From positions 1 to 42,471 of the forward strand of contig CACHVY010000005.1 in the NCBI GenBank assembly GCA_902583455.1: DNA of 42,471 nt. Reading direction: 5' to 3'. Numbering within the stretch: position 1 is the first letter of the stretch; each line of letters begins with the position of its first letter. This DNA comes from an uncultured Pelagibacteraceae bacterium. GTDB taxonomy: Bacteria; Pseudomonadota; Alphaproteobacteria; Pelagibacterales; Pelagibacteraceae. The translations under genes and the position numbers were made by a program. Under the pieces are notes generated by a model that did not search any database, was not told the DNA's origin, and saw nothing but the letters and a program-made list of their open reading frames with translations. Below are positions 34,440 through 42,471 of the stretch, piece by piece.

Positions 34440-35729
34440 TTATTCGTTAGAATATCCGTATTTACGTAATCTTACATCACCAGTTCTTGCATGAGCTTCC
34501 ATGCCTTCGTATCTTGAAATCCTAGCAGCTGCTGAACCAACTTCTTTTGTAGACTCTTTTGTCATTCTTTGAAAACTTAATGTTTTTATAAATTTTCCAA
34601 CGAACAACCCACCAGTATATTTACCAGCACCCTTAGTTGGCAATATATGATTGGTACCAGAACATTTATCACCATAAGCAACAGTTGTTTCTTCCCCAAT
34701 GAATAATGAACCGTAGTTTTTTAATCTCTTATGAAACCATTCAAGATTTTTAGTTTGTATCTCTAAATGTTCAGGTGCATAGTCATCACTCACTTTCACC
34801 ATTTCTTCATCCGTATCACATAAAATAACTTCACCGTAATCTCTCCAAGCGGCCTCTGCACTTAACCTTGGAACTTCTGGAAGTTTCTCTATTAATTCTG
34901 GAACTCGTTTCATAACTTCATCTGCAAGTTTTTGGCTTGTGGTGTATAACCAACATGGAGAATTATATCCGTGTTCGGCTTGACCAACCAAATCAACGGC
35001 TACAATCTCTGGATCTGCAGTTTCATCTGCAATAATTCCAATTTCTGTTGGACCAGCAAATAAATCAATTCCAACTTTTCCAAATAAAATTCTTTTAGCT
35101 TCAGCAACAAATTGATTTCCAGGACCAACTAAAATATCAGCTGGAGCATTTCCAAACATTCCATATGTCATTGCAGCAATAGCTGGAACTCCACCAAGAT
35201 TTAAAATTACATCAGCGCCACATAAATTTGCTGTATAAATTATAGAAGGGTGGGCACCAATTCCTTCTTTAGGGGGACTACAAGCAATAATATTTTTAAC
35301 ACCAGCAACTTTTGCAGTTGTAACACTCATTACTGCAGATGCTATGTGAGCGTATCTTCCACCTGGGATATAACAACCCGCAGTATTAACAGGAACTAGC
35401 TTTTGACCAGCGTATAATCCGTTTGATAATTCAACTTCAAAATCTTTTCCATAGTTTGCAAGTTGCGCCTCTGCAAATTTACGAACTCTATCGTATGAAA
35501 ATTTAATATCATCTTTAGTTTTTTGATCTAAATTTTTATTTATTTCCTCTATTTTTTCTTTTGAAACAATTATTTCTCCGTCATATTTATCAAATTTTTT
35601 AGTTAATTCTTTACAACCTTCCTCTTTTGATTTTTCTAATTCTTTTAAAAGATTTTGAACTATATCTTTTGTTTTAGTGTCATCTGTTGATGCAGTTTTA
35701 GATGCTTTTTTTAGATATTTAATTGTCAT
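34440..35729 (-). CDS. HisD-family dehydrogenase, probably sulfopropanediol dehydrogenase (HpsN-like)
   Basis: A 429-residue NAD-dependent zinc enzyme of the histidinol dehydrogenase family. Zinc ligands are Gln250, His253, Asp354 and His413; the catalytic pair Glu320-His321 is in YAPEHLE. Where true HisD has a histidine-binding segment, this one has GKYTGGLFVGKFIKTLSFQ, which resembles HpsN, the enzyme that oxidises dihydroxypropanesulfonate to sulfolactate. The gene closes an operon with tauABC, an Ldh2/ComC-type enzyme and a phosphate acyltransferase, not histidine genes, which supports HpsN. The call between HisD and HpsN rests on motif memory and context. Confidence 0.75.
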   Translation of the reverse strand: MTIKYLKKASKTASTDDTKTKDIVQNLLKELEKSKEEGCKELTKKFDKYDGEIIVSKEKIEEINKNLDQKTKDDIKFSYDRVRKFAEAQLANYGKDFEVELSNGLYAGQKLVPVNTAGCYIPGGRYAHIASAVMSVTTAKVAGVKNIIACSPPKEGIGAHPSIIYTANLCGADVILNLGGVPAIAAMTYGMFGNAPADILVGPGNQFVAEAKRILFGKVGIDLFAGPTEIGIIADETADPEIVAVDLVGQAEHGYNSPCWLYTTSQKLADEVMKRVPELIEKLPEVPRLSAEAAWRDYGEVILCDTDEEMVKVSDDYAPEHLEIQTKNLEWFHKRLKNYGSLFIGEETTVAYGDKCSGTNHILPTKGAGKYTGGLFVGKFIKTLSFQRMTKESTKEVGSAAARISRYEGMEAHARTGDVRLRKYGYSNE

Positions 35730-35752
35730 TTTTTTAAATTTATATTGTTTTA

Positions 35753-36664
35753 TTAATCTAATGCAACAACTGCAGCAGCAATAGAAGCTAATCTGGCCGT
35801 TGCTTCATCTGATCTACTTGTAATAACTACTGGTACTTTTCCTCCAATTACAACACCAGCTGCACAAGCTCCCATAAAGTAAATCATCATTTTTACCAAA
35901 GCATTTCCACTTTCAACACTAGGAACTAAAAGAACATCAGCATCACCTGCAACTACATTTTTAATTCCTTTAATTTCTGCAGATTTTTTAGAGATGCAGT
36001 TATCAAAAGCCAAAGGACCAAATACATCTGCATCTAAACCTTCTTTTTTTGAAAGTTCGGTAATTTCTTTTGCCTCCATTGAACTTTGAATACTATCTAA
36101 AACTTCTTCCGTTGCTGACAATACAGCAACCTTTGGTCTGCTGTTTCCAATTCTTTTTGAAAAATCTATAACGTTTTTCAATATATGCATTTTTGTTTTT
36201 ACATTTGGTAAAACATTTAAAGCACCATCAGTGATTATTAATGGCTTATCATCTTTTTCTAACGTCATATGCCAAACGTGACTTAATCTCGTTTTACCAA
36301 GAAGTTTATATTCTCTTTTTAAAACTTCTTTCATCAATATATCTGTATGTATATGGCCTTTTACTATAATTTTAACTTTGCCCTGCGTTGCAAGTTTAGC
36401 AGCAACTGCCGCTGTATTATTTTCTATTGGCTCATGAATTACTTCATATCCTGAAATATCAAATTGAATTTCATTAGCACATTTTTGAATTTGATCTTTA
36501 TCGCCAATAAAAATTGGTTTGATTAAATCTTCTTTAACAGCATCCATTACAGATTGCATTGGAAGAGGTTTTCCAGCATTAACAATTGCAGCTGTTGCAC
36601 CTTTCTTTTTTAAAGATGCATCCAGTAAGTTATTTGGACAAATTATTTGTTTATTAGATAGCAT
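35753..36664 (-). CDS. phosphate acyltransferase (Pta/Ptb-family)
   Basis: A 303-residue PTA/PTB-domain protein. Conserved blocks are IVKGHIHTDILMKEVL, RLSHVWHM, LIITDGALNVLP, and the C-terminal AAGVVIGGKVPVVITSRSDEATARLASIA. Such enzymes transfer an acyl group between phosphate and CoA. In sulfonate catabolism the matching step is acetyl phosphate to acetyl-CoA after sulfoacetaldehyde acetyltransferase (Xsc); no xsc gene is in the window. Its start overlaps the Ldh2 stop by 11 bases; the HpsN-like gene follows 23 bases after its stop. Confidence 0.85.
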   Translation of the reverse strand: MLSNKQIICPNNLLDASLKKKGATAAIVNAGKPLPMQSVMDAVKEDLIKPIFIGDKDQIQKCANEIQFDISGYEVIHEPIENNTAAVAAKLATQGKVKIIVKGHIHTDILMKEVLKREYKLLGKTRLSHVWHMTLEKDDKPLIITDGALNVLPNVKTKMHILKNVIDFSKRIGNSRPKVAVLSATEEVLDSIQSSMEAKEITELSKKEGLDADVFGPLAFDNCISKKSAEIKGIKNVVAGDADVLLVPSVESGNALVKMMIYFMGACAAGVVIGGKVPVVITSRSDEATARLASIAAAVVALD

Positions 36665-37667
36665 TTAGTTTTTTTAAATCTTCCATTATACTTTTTGGTA
36701 TTGGAATATTCTTTTTCATATTTTTTTTATATCTTTTTTTTGTGCCTTCACCAGGAAAATTTATTTCTTTAACACCTTTGATTTTTGGTAATTTCTTTAT
36801 AATTCTTATGTTCTCTTTAATTCGTTTAATATAATTGCTTCCAATAAAAATATTTGGTTTTACAGCCATAAATAAATGTCCAACATTTTGTGGTCCTTTA
36901 AAATCATCAAATGGGTCTCTCACTTTACCTCCATGATTTGCACCTGTCATAACTCCACTTAATATATCTACCATCCAGGCTAAACCTGATCCTCTAAATC
37001 CTGCAATAGGTAACTGCACACCTTTAAGAGCTTTAATTGGATCTGTAGTTGGTTTTCCATTTCTATCTAAAGCTACACCTAAAGGAATTTTATGACCTAA
37101 ATTAGCCGCTACTCTTATTTTACCTCTATTGATCATTGATACTGATGTATCTAATATAAATGGAACTTTATTACCCGAGGGTGTTCCAAAACAAATTGGA
37201 TTTGTTCCAAATAAAGTTTTCTTTGATCCATATGGTGCAATAGCTGGTGGTGCATTTGTAAAACACCATACCATTAAATTTTTTTTTACAGCTTGTTCGA
37301 CAAAATAACTAGATAAACCGTAGTGGCCAGAATTTTTTACACCAACCATTCCAATTCCAGTTTTTTTCGTATTTTTTATTAATGATTTAATAGCGATATC
37401 AGCTGCAACAAATCCAATCGAATTATTAGCATCTACATATGAAATCGAACTAGATATTTTTTTTATTTTAATTTTTGGTTTAGGATTAATTACTTTTTTA
37501 TCAATTCTATCACAATACATCTTAAGTCTTGATAACCCATGAGAATGTGCACCAACCATTTCTGCATTGATTAAAGCTTTAGCACTAATCATGGCATGCG
37601 TTGAACTCAAACCTCTATCTTTTAGCACCTTAATAATTATGTTAATTAATTTTTTTGCATTAGCCAT
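36654..37667 (-). CDS. Ldh2/ComC-family malate/L-lactate/sulfolactate dehydrogenase
   Basis: A 337-residue NAD(P)-dependent hydroxy-acid dehydrogenase of the Ldh2 family, recognised by GAHSHGLSRL near the N-terminus, NSGHYGLSSYF with the catalytic histidine, APYGSKKTLFGTNPICFG and DPFDDFKGPQNVGH. The family includes ComC, which interconverts sulfolactate and sulfopyruvate, as well as malate and ureidoglycolate dehydrogenases. Beside the HpsN-like gene and tauABC, a sulfolactate role is the most sensible reading, but substrate cannot be told from sequence. It overlaps both neighbours (11 and 22 bases). Confidence 0.83.
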   Translation of the reverse strand: MANAKKLINIIIKVLKDRGLSSTHAMISAKALINAEMVGAHSHGLSRLKMYCDRIDKKVINPKPKIKIKKISSSISYVDANNSIGFVAADIAIKSLIKNTKKTGIGMVGVKNSGHYGLSSYFVEQAVKKNLMVWCFTNAPPAIAPYGSKKTLFGTNPICFGTPSGNKVPFILDTSVSMINRGKIRVAANLGHKIPLGVALDRNGKPTTDPIKALKGVQLPIAGFRGSGLAWMVDILSGVMTGANHGGKVRDPFDDFKGPQNVGHLFMAVKPNIFIGSNYIKRIKENIRIIKKLPKIKGVKEINFPGEGTKKRYKKNMKKNIPIPKSIMEDLKKLNAI

Positions 37668-38707
37668 AAAGCATCCTGACTTAAAAAAAAGATCTTACCA
37701 CTAACTGGATGGACTTGTATGTCTCTAATTCTTCCGATTTCTTTTTTAAATATGACTTCTTCTTTAACATTTTCTAAGTTGGAAAAATCAAGTTTTCTAA
37801 GTGACATGTCTTTTAGAGATGTAATTAAAGCATGACCATTCCACTCTTTAAATTCTTCACCTTTATAAATTGTTATTGCACTTGTTGCAATTGAAGGCAC
37901 CCAGTATTTGATTGCTTTTGTATAGCCAGGTAACCACTTTGGTCCAATCTTGGTCCCACTGTAGTTTGTTCCGCCCCAACCGAGAACTTTCCAACCATAG
38001 TTTTCTCCTTTTTTAATTTCACCAAACCAATCGCCACCTCTTGCGCCATGGTTACTTGCGTAAATTTTTTGATCAAAAGGGTTTAATGTTAAACCTTGTG
38101 GGTTTCGAACACCTATTTGAAAAATTTCAGGTAGCCAATCTTTTTTGTCAATAAATTTTGGATTATCTTTTGGAATACTTCCATCAATATTAATTCTAAT
38201 TATACTTCCAGGATGTTTTGTAGGATCTTGAGCTATCATTCCTTCACCTCTTTCACCAACTGATGCAAAAAGGTAATCGTCTTTAATAGCTAATCTTGAC
38301 CCAAAGTGATATCCAGAATTGATTGGTGGAGATGCAACAAATATATTTTTAAAATCTATTTGATCTTTATTAAAATTTCCCCTTGCAACAGAGGTTGTTG
38401 TTTTTGATTTTCCATGATCTTCAGAATAACTTACCCAAACTACACCATCTTTATACAAGATATCTAATAAACCACCTTGACCATCCTCTAATACTTTTAA
38501 GTTATGTTTAACCTCGGTGATAAAACCACTTTCAATATTAATTAATTTTAAATTACCAGATACTTCAGTTAAAAGTATTTCATTGTTAGATACAAATGTA
38601 GATCCCCAAGGACTTCTAAAATCAGCAATCTTTTTAAAATTTAATTCTGCTGCTTCAGATGAAACTGAGAATAAAAATATAAAAAATATTATCCTTTTCC
38701 ACGCCAT
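37646..38707 (-). CDS. PQQ-dependent aldose sugar dehydrogenase-like protein (GSDH family)
   Basis: A 353-residue exported beta-propeller. A Sec signal peptide covers about the first 20 residues (cut near SSEAAE). The GSDH/YliI pattern is visible: DGQGGLLDI, SGYHFGSRLAI, SVGERGEGM, IGVRNPQGL, YASNHGARGGDWFGEI and GENYGW. Relatives are periplasmic quinoproteins oxidising aldoses or other alcohols with PQQ. Its frame overlaps tauC by 19 bases and the Ldh2 gene by 22 bases, so it is an integral part of the operon. Confidence 0.85.
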   Translation of the reverse strand: MAWKRIIFFIFLFSVSSEAAELNFKKIADFRSPWGSTFVSNNEILLTEVSGNLKLINIESGFITEVKHNLKVLEDGQGGLLDILYKDGVVWVSYSEDHGKSKTTTSVARGNFNKDQIDFKNIFVASPPINSGYHFGSRLAIKDDYLFASVGERGEGMIAQDPTKHPGSIIRINIDGSIPKDNPKFIDKKDWLPEIFQIGVRNPQGLTLNPFDQKIYASNHGARGGDWFGEIKKGENYGWKVLGWGGTNYSGTKIGPKWLPGYTKAIKYWVPSIATSAITIYKGEEFKEWNGHALITSLKDMSLRKLDFSNLENVKEEVIFKKEIGRIRDIQVHPVSGKIFFLSQDALWLMQKN

Positions 38708-40614
38708 GGTATCGTTTTATCTATTATTTTTCTCAATGTAACGTCGAATAATAGTCCCAGCATACCCATAATAAATATGGTTATCCAAATAACTTCATAT
38801 TGAAAATATTTTTTTGCAACGTTTTCTACAAATCCAATACCTGTAGTTCCTGCTAAAAACTCTGCTGCAACCAATGTTCCCCAACACATTCCAACAGCAA
38901 CTCTAATTCCTGTTAAAATTTCAGGTAAAGAGTTTGGAAATATTACATATCTTAATATTTGTTTTTTTGATGCTCCAAGGGAGTGAGCAGCATGAATTTT
39001 TGATAATTGAGTTCCAGATGCACCAGCTCTTGCAGAAATAATCATAATAGATAATGAAACCATAAATAATAAAAATACTTTTCCAGTATTATCTATTCCA
39101 AGGACTGAGATAATTAGTGGAGCCCAAGCTAAAGGTGGTACAGGTCTATAAAGCTCAATTAATGGATCAAAGAAACCTTTAGCAAAACGATTTAATCCCA
39201 TAAATAAACCTAAAGGGACACCAATTAAAATTCCAAAGACTAAACCTAAAAATACTCTTAAAAAAGAATCCCAGATATGTCCATAAGGCACTGGAATTTT
39301 GAATAATTTGAAATCACCTGTAACAACTTTTAAAACTTTTCCCTTAAAGTTTTGTTTAACAACACCATCAGATGAATGAACTGGGTATTCTCCTGGTAAA
39401 ATATCTGCAATCCAGTCAGGTAAAATAAATCCAACTATCTTACTAACATCCATCATATCAATCCAAAGTAATGGAATATTTTTGTAACCAACGCTTGGTT
39501 TTGACATTAAGATAAACTTATTTAACGTATCAGATGGTTTTGGTAACCATCTACCAGATCCTTGCTCAGAACAACTGGTTCCACTAGAAACAATTGTTCC
39601 AGCAGGGAATAAAAATATATCAACAAATCTTAAACCACCTTGTTCTGATTTTTGAAGATTATCAAACTCAACAATTGCATTTTGCATTTCATTAAGAGCG
39701 CTTGGTGGATAAATACTTGCAAATTCTATTCTTCTTGCAATTTTAACAATATCTTTTGCATAGTTAGATGCTATTTCTTCTGCATCACTTAAATCTTTTC
39801 TGTACGCTTTTATATCTTCTTTAAGTTGTTTAATTGAGTTTTTAAATTGTGGATTATGATTTCTTAATTTAAAAAATTTATCATTAATAATTGTAAGCTC
39901 TTCTGCGGCTGCTTGGAATTTTAAACCTCTATCAGTTGCAGCTATCAATGGAACCTCGATAGTATTTTCTATTGATCCAGTTCCTGCTTGTACCTTTATA
40001 ATTCCCCAATCACCTTGTTCAGAAACTGCAATTTGTCTTGCACTTTTTTCATCAGGAGTTTCAAATGGATAATCTTTCTTTTTAAAGTTTGAACTTAAAA
40101 GTCTTAACTCATCAGTCATTTCTTTAATTTTTATTTTAGTCTCCATCTCCATTAAATTTTCATTTGTAAGTAATGGAATTAACTGAGATGTTTTATTTAC
40201 AAATCCAACTAATATAGTTTTTTGCTGTGAGTTTAATTGTTGTGAACCTTGTATTTCGTTACTTATTTTACTTAAATTTTTATTTTCAATTTTTATAATA
40301 GAGGTACTTTTGAATTCTCTTTCCTCAATTGGAAATTGATATTTTAGCCCAAGTAAAGACTCATTAACTTTAGCAACCTGGCATAATTCATTTGCAGATT
40401 TTGGGTAAAATCCTTTAGCGATATCCCATGAATAATAAAGCCAGACAAGTAATATTGCGCTACTTCCAACAATTATCCAGTGAGTACCACCTTTAGCTCT
40501 TTCAGGATTACCAAAAACAGCATCTACTTTCTCTGTTTTAATTAATCTTCTTCCATAAAGAATACATCCAACAATGGATACAAGAATTAAAATAGTTATG
40601 GATTGGGTTAACAT
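38689..40614 (-). CDS. tauC: TauC-like ABC permease with large extracytoplasmic domain
   Basis: A 641-residue permease, more than twice the length of E. coli TauC (275). TM1 is at 5-20 and TM2 at 46-63, joined by a basic loop (GRRLIKTEKV...) that should be cytoplasmic. Residues 64-450 form a hydrophilic domain, including a likely coiled coil at 250-300 and cysteines 78 and 348; this would sit in the periplasm. The permease core (444-641) has five helices and a normal EAA loop (HAAHSLGASKKQILRYVIFPNSLPE in part) that pairs with TauB. It starts directly after the tauB stop. The topology is read from charge rules only. Confidence 0.88.
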   Translation of the reverse strand: MLTQSITILILVSIVGCILYGRRLIKTEKVDAVFGNPERAKGGTHWIIVGSSAILLVWLYYSWDIAKGFYPKSANELCQVAKVNESLLGLKYQFPIEEREFKSTSIIKIENKNLSKISNEIQGSQQLNSQQKTILVGFVNKTSQLIPLLTNENLMEMETKIKIKEMTDELRLLSSNFKKKDYPFETPDEKSARQIAVSEQGDWGIIKVQAGTGSIENTIEVPLIAATDRGLKFQAAAEELTIINDKFFKLRNHNPQFKNSIKQLKEDIKAYRKDLSDAEEIASNYAKDIVKIARRIEFASIYPPSALNEMQNAIVEFDNLQKSEQGGLRFVDIFLFPAGTIVSSGTSCSEQGSGRWLPKPSDTLNKFILMSKPSVGYKNIPLLWIDMMDVSKIVGFILPDWIADILPGEYPVHSSDGVVKQNFKGKVLKVVTGDFKLFKIPVPYGHIWDSFLRVFLGLVFGILIGVPLGLFMGLNRFAKGFFDPLIELYRPVPPLAWAPLIISVLGIDNTGKVFLLFMVSLSIMIISARAGASGTQLSKIHAAHSLGASKKQILRYVIFPNSLPEILTGIRVAVGMCWGTLVAAEFLAGTTGIGFVENVAKKYFQYEVIWITIFIMGMLGLLFDVTLRKIIDKTIPWRGKG

Positions 40615-41412
40615 TTAATTATCTTTCCCCATTATTTCTTCTTCCATATTCCAAATCATGGATAGAATTTCTTCTCTTTTAGATGAGAACTCTTTATTTT
40701 TTTTAATTTCTCTTAAATCATCTTTTAATCCCATTTCTGCAAATGGAAGTTTATACTCTTTATGTATTCGACCTGGCCTCGGTGCCATGACATATAATCT
40801 TTCACCAAGTAACAAAGCTTCTTCAACTGAGTGAGTAATTAATATTATTGTCTTACCTGTTTCTTTCCAAATTTTTAAAACTAATGACTGCATTTTTTCT
40901 CTTGTTAATGCATCTAATGCACCCAGGGGCTCATCCATTAAAATTAAATCTGGATCATTAATTAAACATCTTGCAAGAGCAACTCTTTGCTGCATACCAC
41001 CCGATAATTGATAAGTAGGTGTGTTGCCAAATCCTTTCAGACCAACTATCTCTAACCATTCATCAACTTTTTTTTGAGTTTCCTCTGGATCTTTCTTTTT
41101 CATTCTAAGACCAAAGTTTACATTTTCAGAAACTGTTAACCATTCAAACAAAGCACCTTGTTGGAAAACCATTCCTCTATCAACACCAGGTCCATTAATT
41201 TCATTATTACCTAAAGTAATTGTTCCTGAAGTTGGTCTAATAAAACCAGCTGCAATATTAAGTAGTGTTGTTTTTCCACATCCAGATGGACCTAATACAG
41301 TTAAAAGCTCACCTTTTTTGATTGTAAAATTTAAATCTTTTAATGCATGAACAGTCTCTCCCTTAGGAGATTTAAAAATCATATTTAAATTTTGTGAAAC
41401 TAAATCACTCAT
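40615..41412 (-). CDS. tauB: taurine/sulfonate ABC transporter ATPase
   Basis: A 265-residue ABC ATPase. Walker A GPSGCGKTT is at 41-49, the Q-loop is in MVFQQGALFEW, the signature is LSGGMQQRVALARCL, Walker B is LILMDEPLGALD and the switch His is in LITHSVEEAL. It is of the nitrate/sulfonate/taurine branch. It powers TauC and lies between tauA and tauC; a stem-loop separates it from tauA, which may lower its expression. Confidence 0.93.
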   Translation of the reverse strand: MSDLVSQNLNMIFKSPKGETVHALKDLNFTIKKGELLTVLGPSGCGKTTLLNIAAGFIRPTSGTITLGNNEINGPGVDRGMVFQQGALFEWLTVSENVNFGLRMKKKDPEETQKKVDEWLEIVGLKGFGNTPTYQLSGGMQQRVALARCLINDPDLILMDEPLGALDALTREKMQSLVLKIWKETGKTIILITHSVEEALLLGERLYVMAPRPGRIHKEYKLPFAEMGLKDDLREIKKNKEFSSKREEILSMIWNMEEEIMGKDN

Positions 41413-41444
41413 AAGATGACTTTATATTAAAATTCTCATAAAAA

Positions 41445-41478
41445 AAATAGGCACCAATTAGAAAATTGGCGCCTATTT
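41445..41478 (-). terminator. intercistronic stem-loop after tauA
   Basis: On the minus-strand RNA a 15-bp stem (arms 41464-41478 and 41445-41459, one G-U pair, tetraloop) is followed by seven or more U residues (41441-41447), the form of an intrinsic terminator. On the plus strand the same stem would have an A-C mismatch, so the structure is tuned to the tauA transcript. It lies 21 bases after the tauA stop and before tauB, suggesting partial termination. Confidence 0.8.
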
Positions 41479-41498
41479 AATTTTAATAAACCTTTAGA

Positions 41499-42440
41499 TT
41501 ATAAAGGTAAGAAACTAGTGTCTACGTTTCCTCTTGGTGTTCCCATTCCTTTTAAGAATGCATCAAGATTTCCTTTAGTCATAGACTGTTTAGTCTCTTC
41601 AGGTGTTAAAAATTTGAAACCACTTAAAGTTTCTTTCATATCAGCAACTTTCATTTCCGAAGCTTTTGACATAGCGTTCATGTCGCTTTTGCCATTTCTG
41701 TATCTTTCGTTTGCTTCGTGAGTTACTTCAATAAAAGTTCTTAGCATACCTGGGTTTTCCTTCATAAATTTTGTAGTTACTGAAGTAATATCTATTCCAA
41801 GAATACCGGCATCTCTTGCTTCTTGAACTGTAAGTAATCTAGTACCAACTGCAGTTGCAGCTTTGATTGAATTACCACCAAATAAACATGCCATTACAAC
41901 ATCACCGCTTACTAATGCAGCAGCACCTTCCTCAGGGTCCATTTGAATGATATCCATTTTTTTTCTGTCAGCTCCAACAACTTTCATACTTTCATCAAAA
42001 ACGTATTCAGCCATTGTTCCTAGTGGTACAGCAACTTTTTTACCTTCAAGTTCTGTAGCATTAGCTTTTGTAATACCAGAAGCATTTGAAGTTACGCAAG
42101 TTGTTCCGCCCATTCCATATTCCATAGCTATATCAACAAGCTTAATTGGCGCTTTTGATTTAACTGCGTTAATGAAAGGTACTAAACCTTGTGAATAAGA
42201 AATATCAATATCTCCAGCTAACATTGCATCAGTCATTGCTCCACCGTTTGTGAAATTTGTCCACTTAACTGGTACACCTAATGCTTTTGCAAAGTTTTTT
42301 TTCATCATGTCCTCTAAATTCGGACTTGGCCATTCTAAGAAGTAAGCAACTCTAACTTCTTTTGCAGCTGAATTAGCAACTGAAATAGTAAGGTTAAGAG
42401 CTAAAATAGTTCCAAGAATAAAACTTAGTATTTTTTTCAT
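41499..42440 (-). CDS. tauA: taurine-type ABC transporter substrate-binding protein
   Basis: A 313-residue periplasmic binding protein. The signal peptide spans about the first 24 residues (LGTILALNLTISVANSAA). The mature part follows the TauA/SsuA (NMT1-like) pattern: VAYFLEWPSPNLE, GGAMTDAMLAGDIDISYSQG, ELEGKKVAVPLGTMAEYVFDE and GILGIDITSVTTKFMKENP. It delivers taurine or a related sulfonate to TauBC. A strong Shine-Dalgarno AAGGAGAGG (42446-42454 complement) and a stem-loop after its stop suggest much higher expression than the rest of the operon. Ligand identity is not certain. Confidence 0.9.
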   Translation of the reverse strand: MKKILSFILGTILALNLTISVANSAAKEVRVAYFLEWPSPNLEDMMKKNFAKALGVPVKWTNFTNGGAMTDAMLAGDIDISYSQGLVPFINAVKSKAPIKLVDIAMEYGMGGTTCVTSNASGITKANATELEGKKVAVPLGTMAEYVFDESMKVVGADRKKMDIIQMDPEEGAAALVSGDVVMACLFGGNSIKAATAVGTRLLTVQEARDAGILGIDITSVTTKFMKENPGMLRTFIEVTHEANERYRNGKSDMNAMSKASEMKVADMKETLSGFKFLTPEETKQSMTKGNLDAFLKGMGTPRGNVDTSFLPL

Positions 42441-42445
42441 TTATT

Positions 42446-42467
42446 CCTCTCCTTATTTAAATTTATA
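42446..42467 (-). promoter_or_regulatory. tauA ribosome binding site and -10 box
   Basis: On the minus strand AAGGAGAGG (42446-42454) lies 5 bases before the tauA ATG. A TATAAA (42462-42467) further upstream could be the -10 box, giving a short leader. The -35 region would lie beyond the window edge. Confidence 0.55.
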
Positions 42468-42471
42468 AAGA

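Noticed and set aside
1..42471. tRNA, rRNA, CRISPR array, transposase, integrase or prophage genes
   Set aside because: Read through by eye on both strands, no such feature was seen; short RNAs without strong structure could still be missed.

Overview
This window looks like chromosome of a streamlined marine alphaproteobacterium of the SAR11 clade (Pelagibacterales). The evidence is the very low GC content, intergenic gaps of mostly 0-100 bases, many 1-22 base overlaps between genes, and the gene set itself: an iscR-sufBCDS-type iron-sulfur operon with a SufU-like scaffold, a taurine-type ABC transporter, small DUF proteins and several drug/metabolite exporters. The lineage call is inferred from gene content and style; no rRNA or tRNA gene is visible. 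No insertion sequence, prophage, CRISPR array or integrase was seen, and no gene-free stretch exceeds about 250 bases.

Layout. 1-4000: end of an AsmA-like protein, tyrS (-), anmK (+) and an alpha/beta hydrolase (-). 4000-4160: a compact divergent control region with two Fur-box-like sequences and a near-consensus IscR type 1 site. 4163-10316: the eight-gene iscR-sufB-sufC-sufD-sufS-sufU-sufT-sufA operon. 10322-14155: glnA (-), then a YbaK-type deacylase and two EamA exporters, with a parS-like palindrome between the exporters. 14258-18776: an ExaC/AldB-type aldehyde dehydrogenase with an unusual lysine-rich N-terminal extension, its DUF779 partner, a DsrE-like protein behind a strong palindromic operator candidate, a GYD protein (-) and a second aldehyde dehydrogenase. 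18779-26368: a 41-residue membrane protein, CcdA, two methyltransferases, a gamma-butyrobetaine-dioxygenase-like enzyme, an inositol-monophosphatase-family enzyme, a sugar epimerase, an AhpD-like protein, an odd SMR-family protein, a 47-residue membrane protein, an SRAP/YedK protein and an unknown. 26358-29543 (-): three small DUF/unknown proteins, then cysK, cysE and an ETHE1-like persulfide dioxygenase. 29619-34437 (+): 1-Cys peroxiredoxin, methyltransferase, LysE exporter, alternative oxidase and an autotransporter-like surface protein. 34440-42440 (-): a tight seven-gene operon read from tauA: tauA, tauB, a long tauC, a PQQ-type sugar dehydrogenase, an Ldh2/ComC-type dehydrogenase, a phosphate acyltransferase and a HisD-family enzyme resembling sulfopropanediol dehydrogenase HpsN.

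The most interesting systems are: (a) the suf control region, where iron (Fur) and Fe-S status (IscR) signals appear to converge; (b) the tau-type operon, best read as uptake and oxidation of a C2/C3 organosulfonate, including a TauC permease with a roughly 380-residue extracytoplasmic insert; (c) the basic-tailed aldehyde dehydrogenase; and (d) the parS-like palindrome. Functions are assigned from remembered family motifs read by eye; no database search was run.
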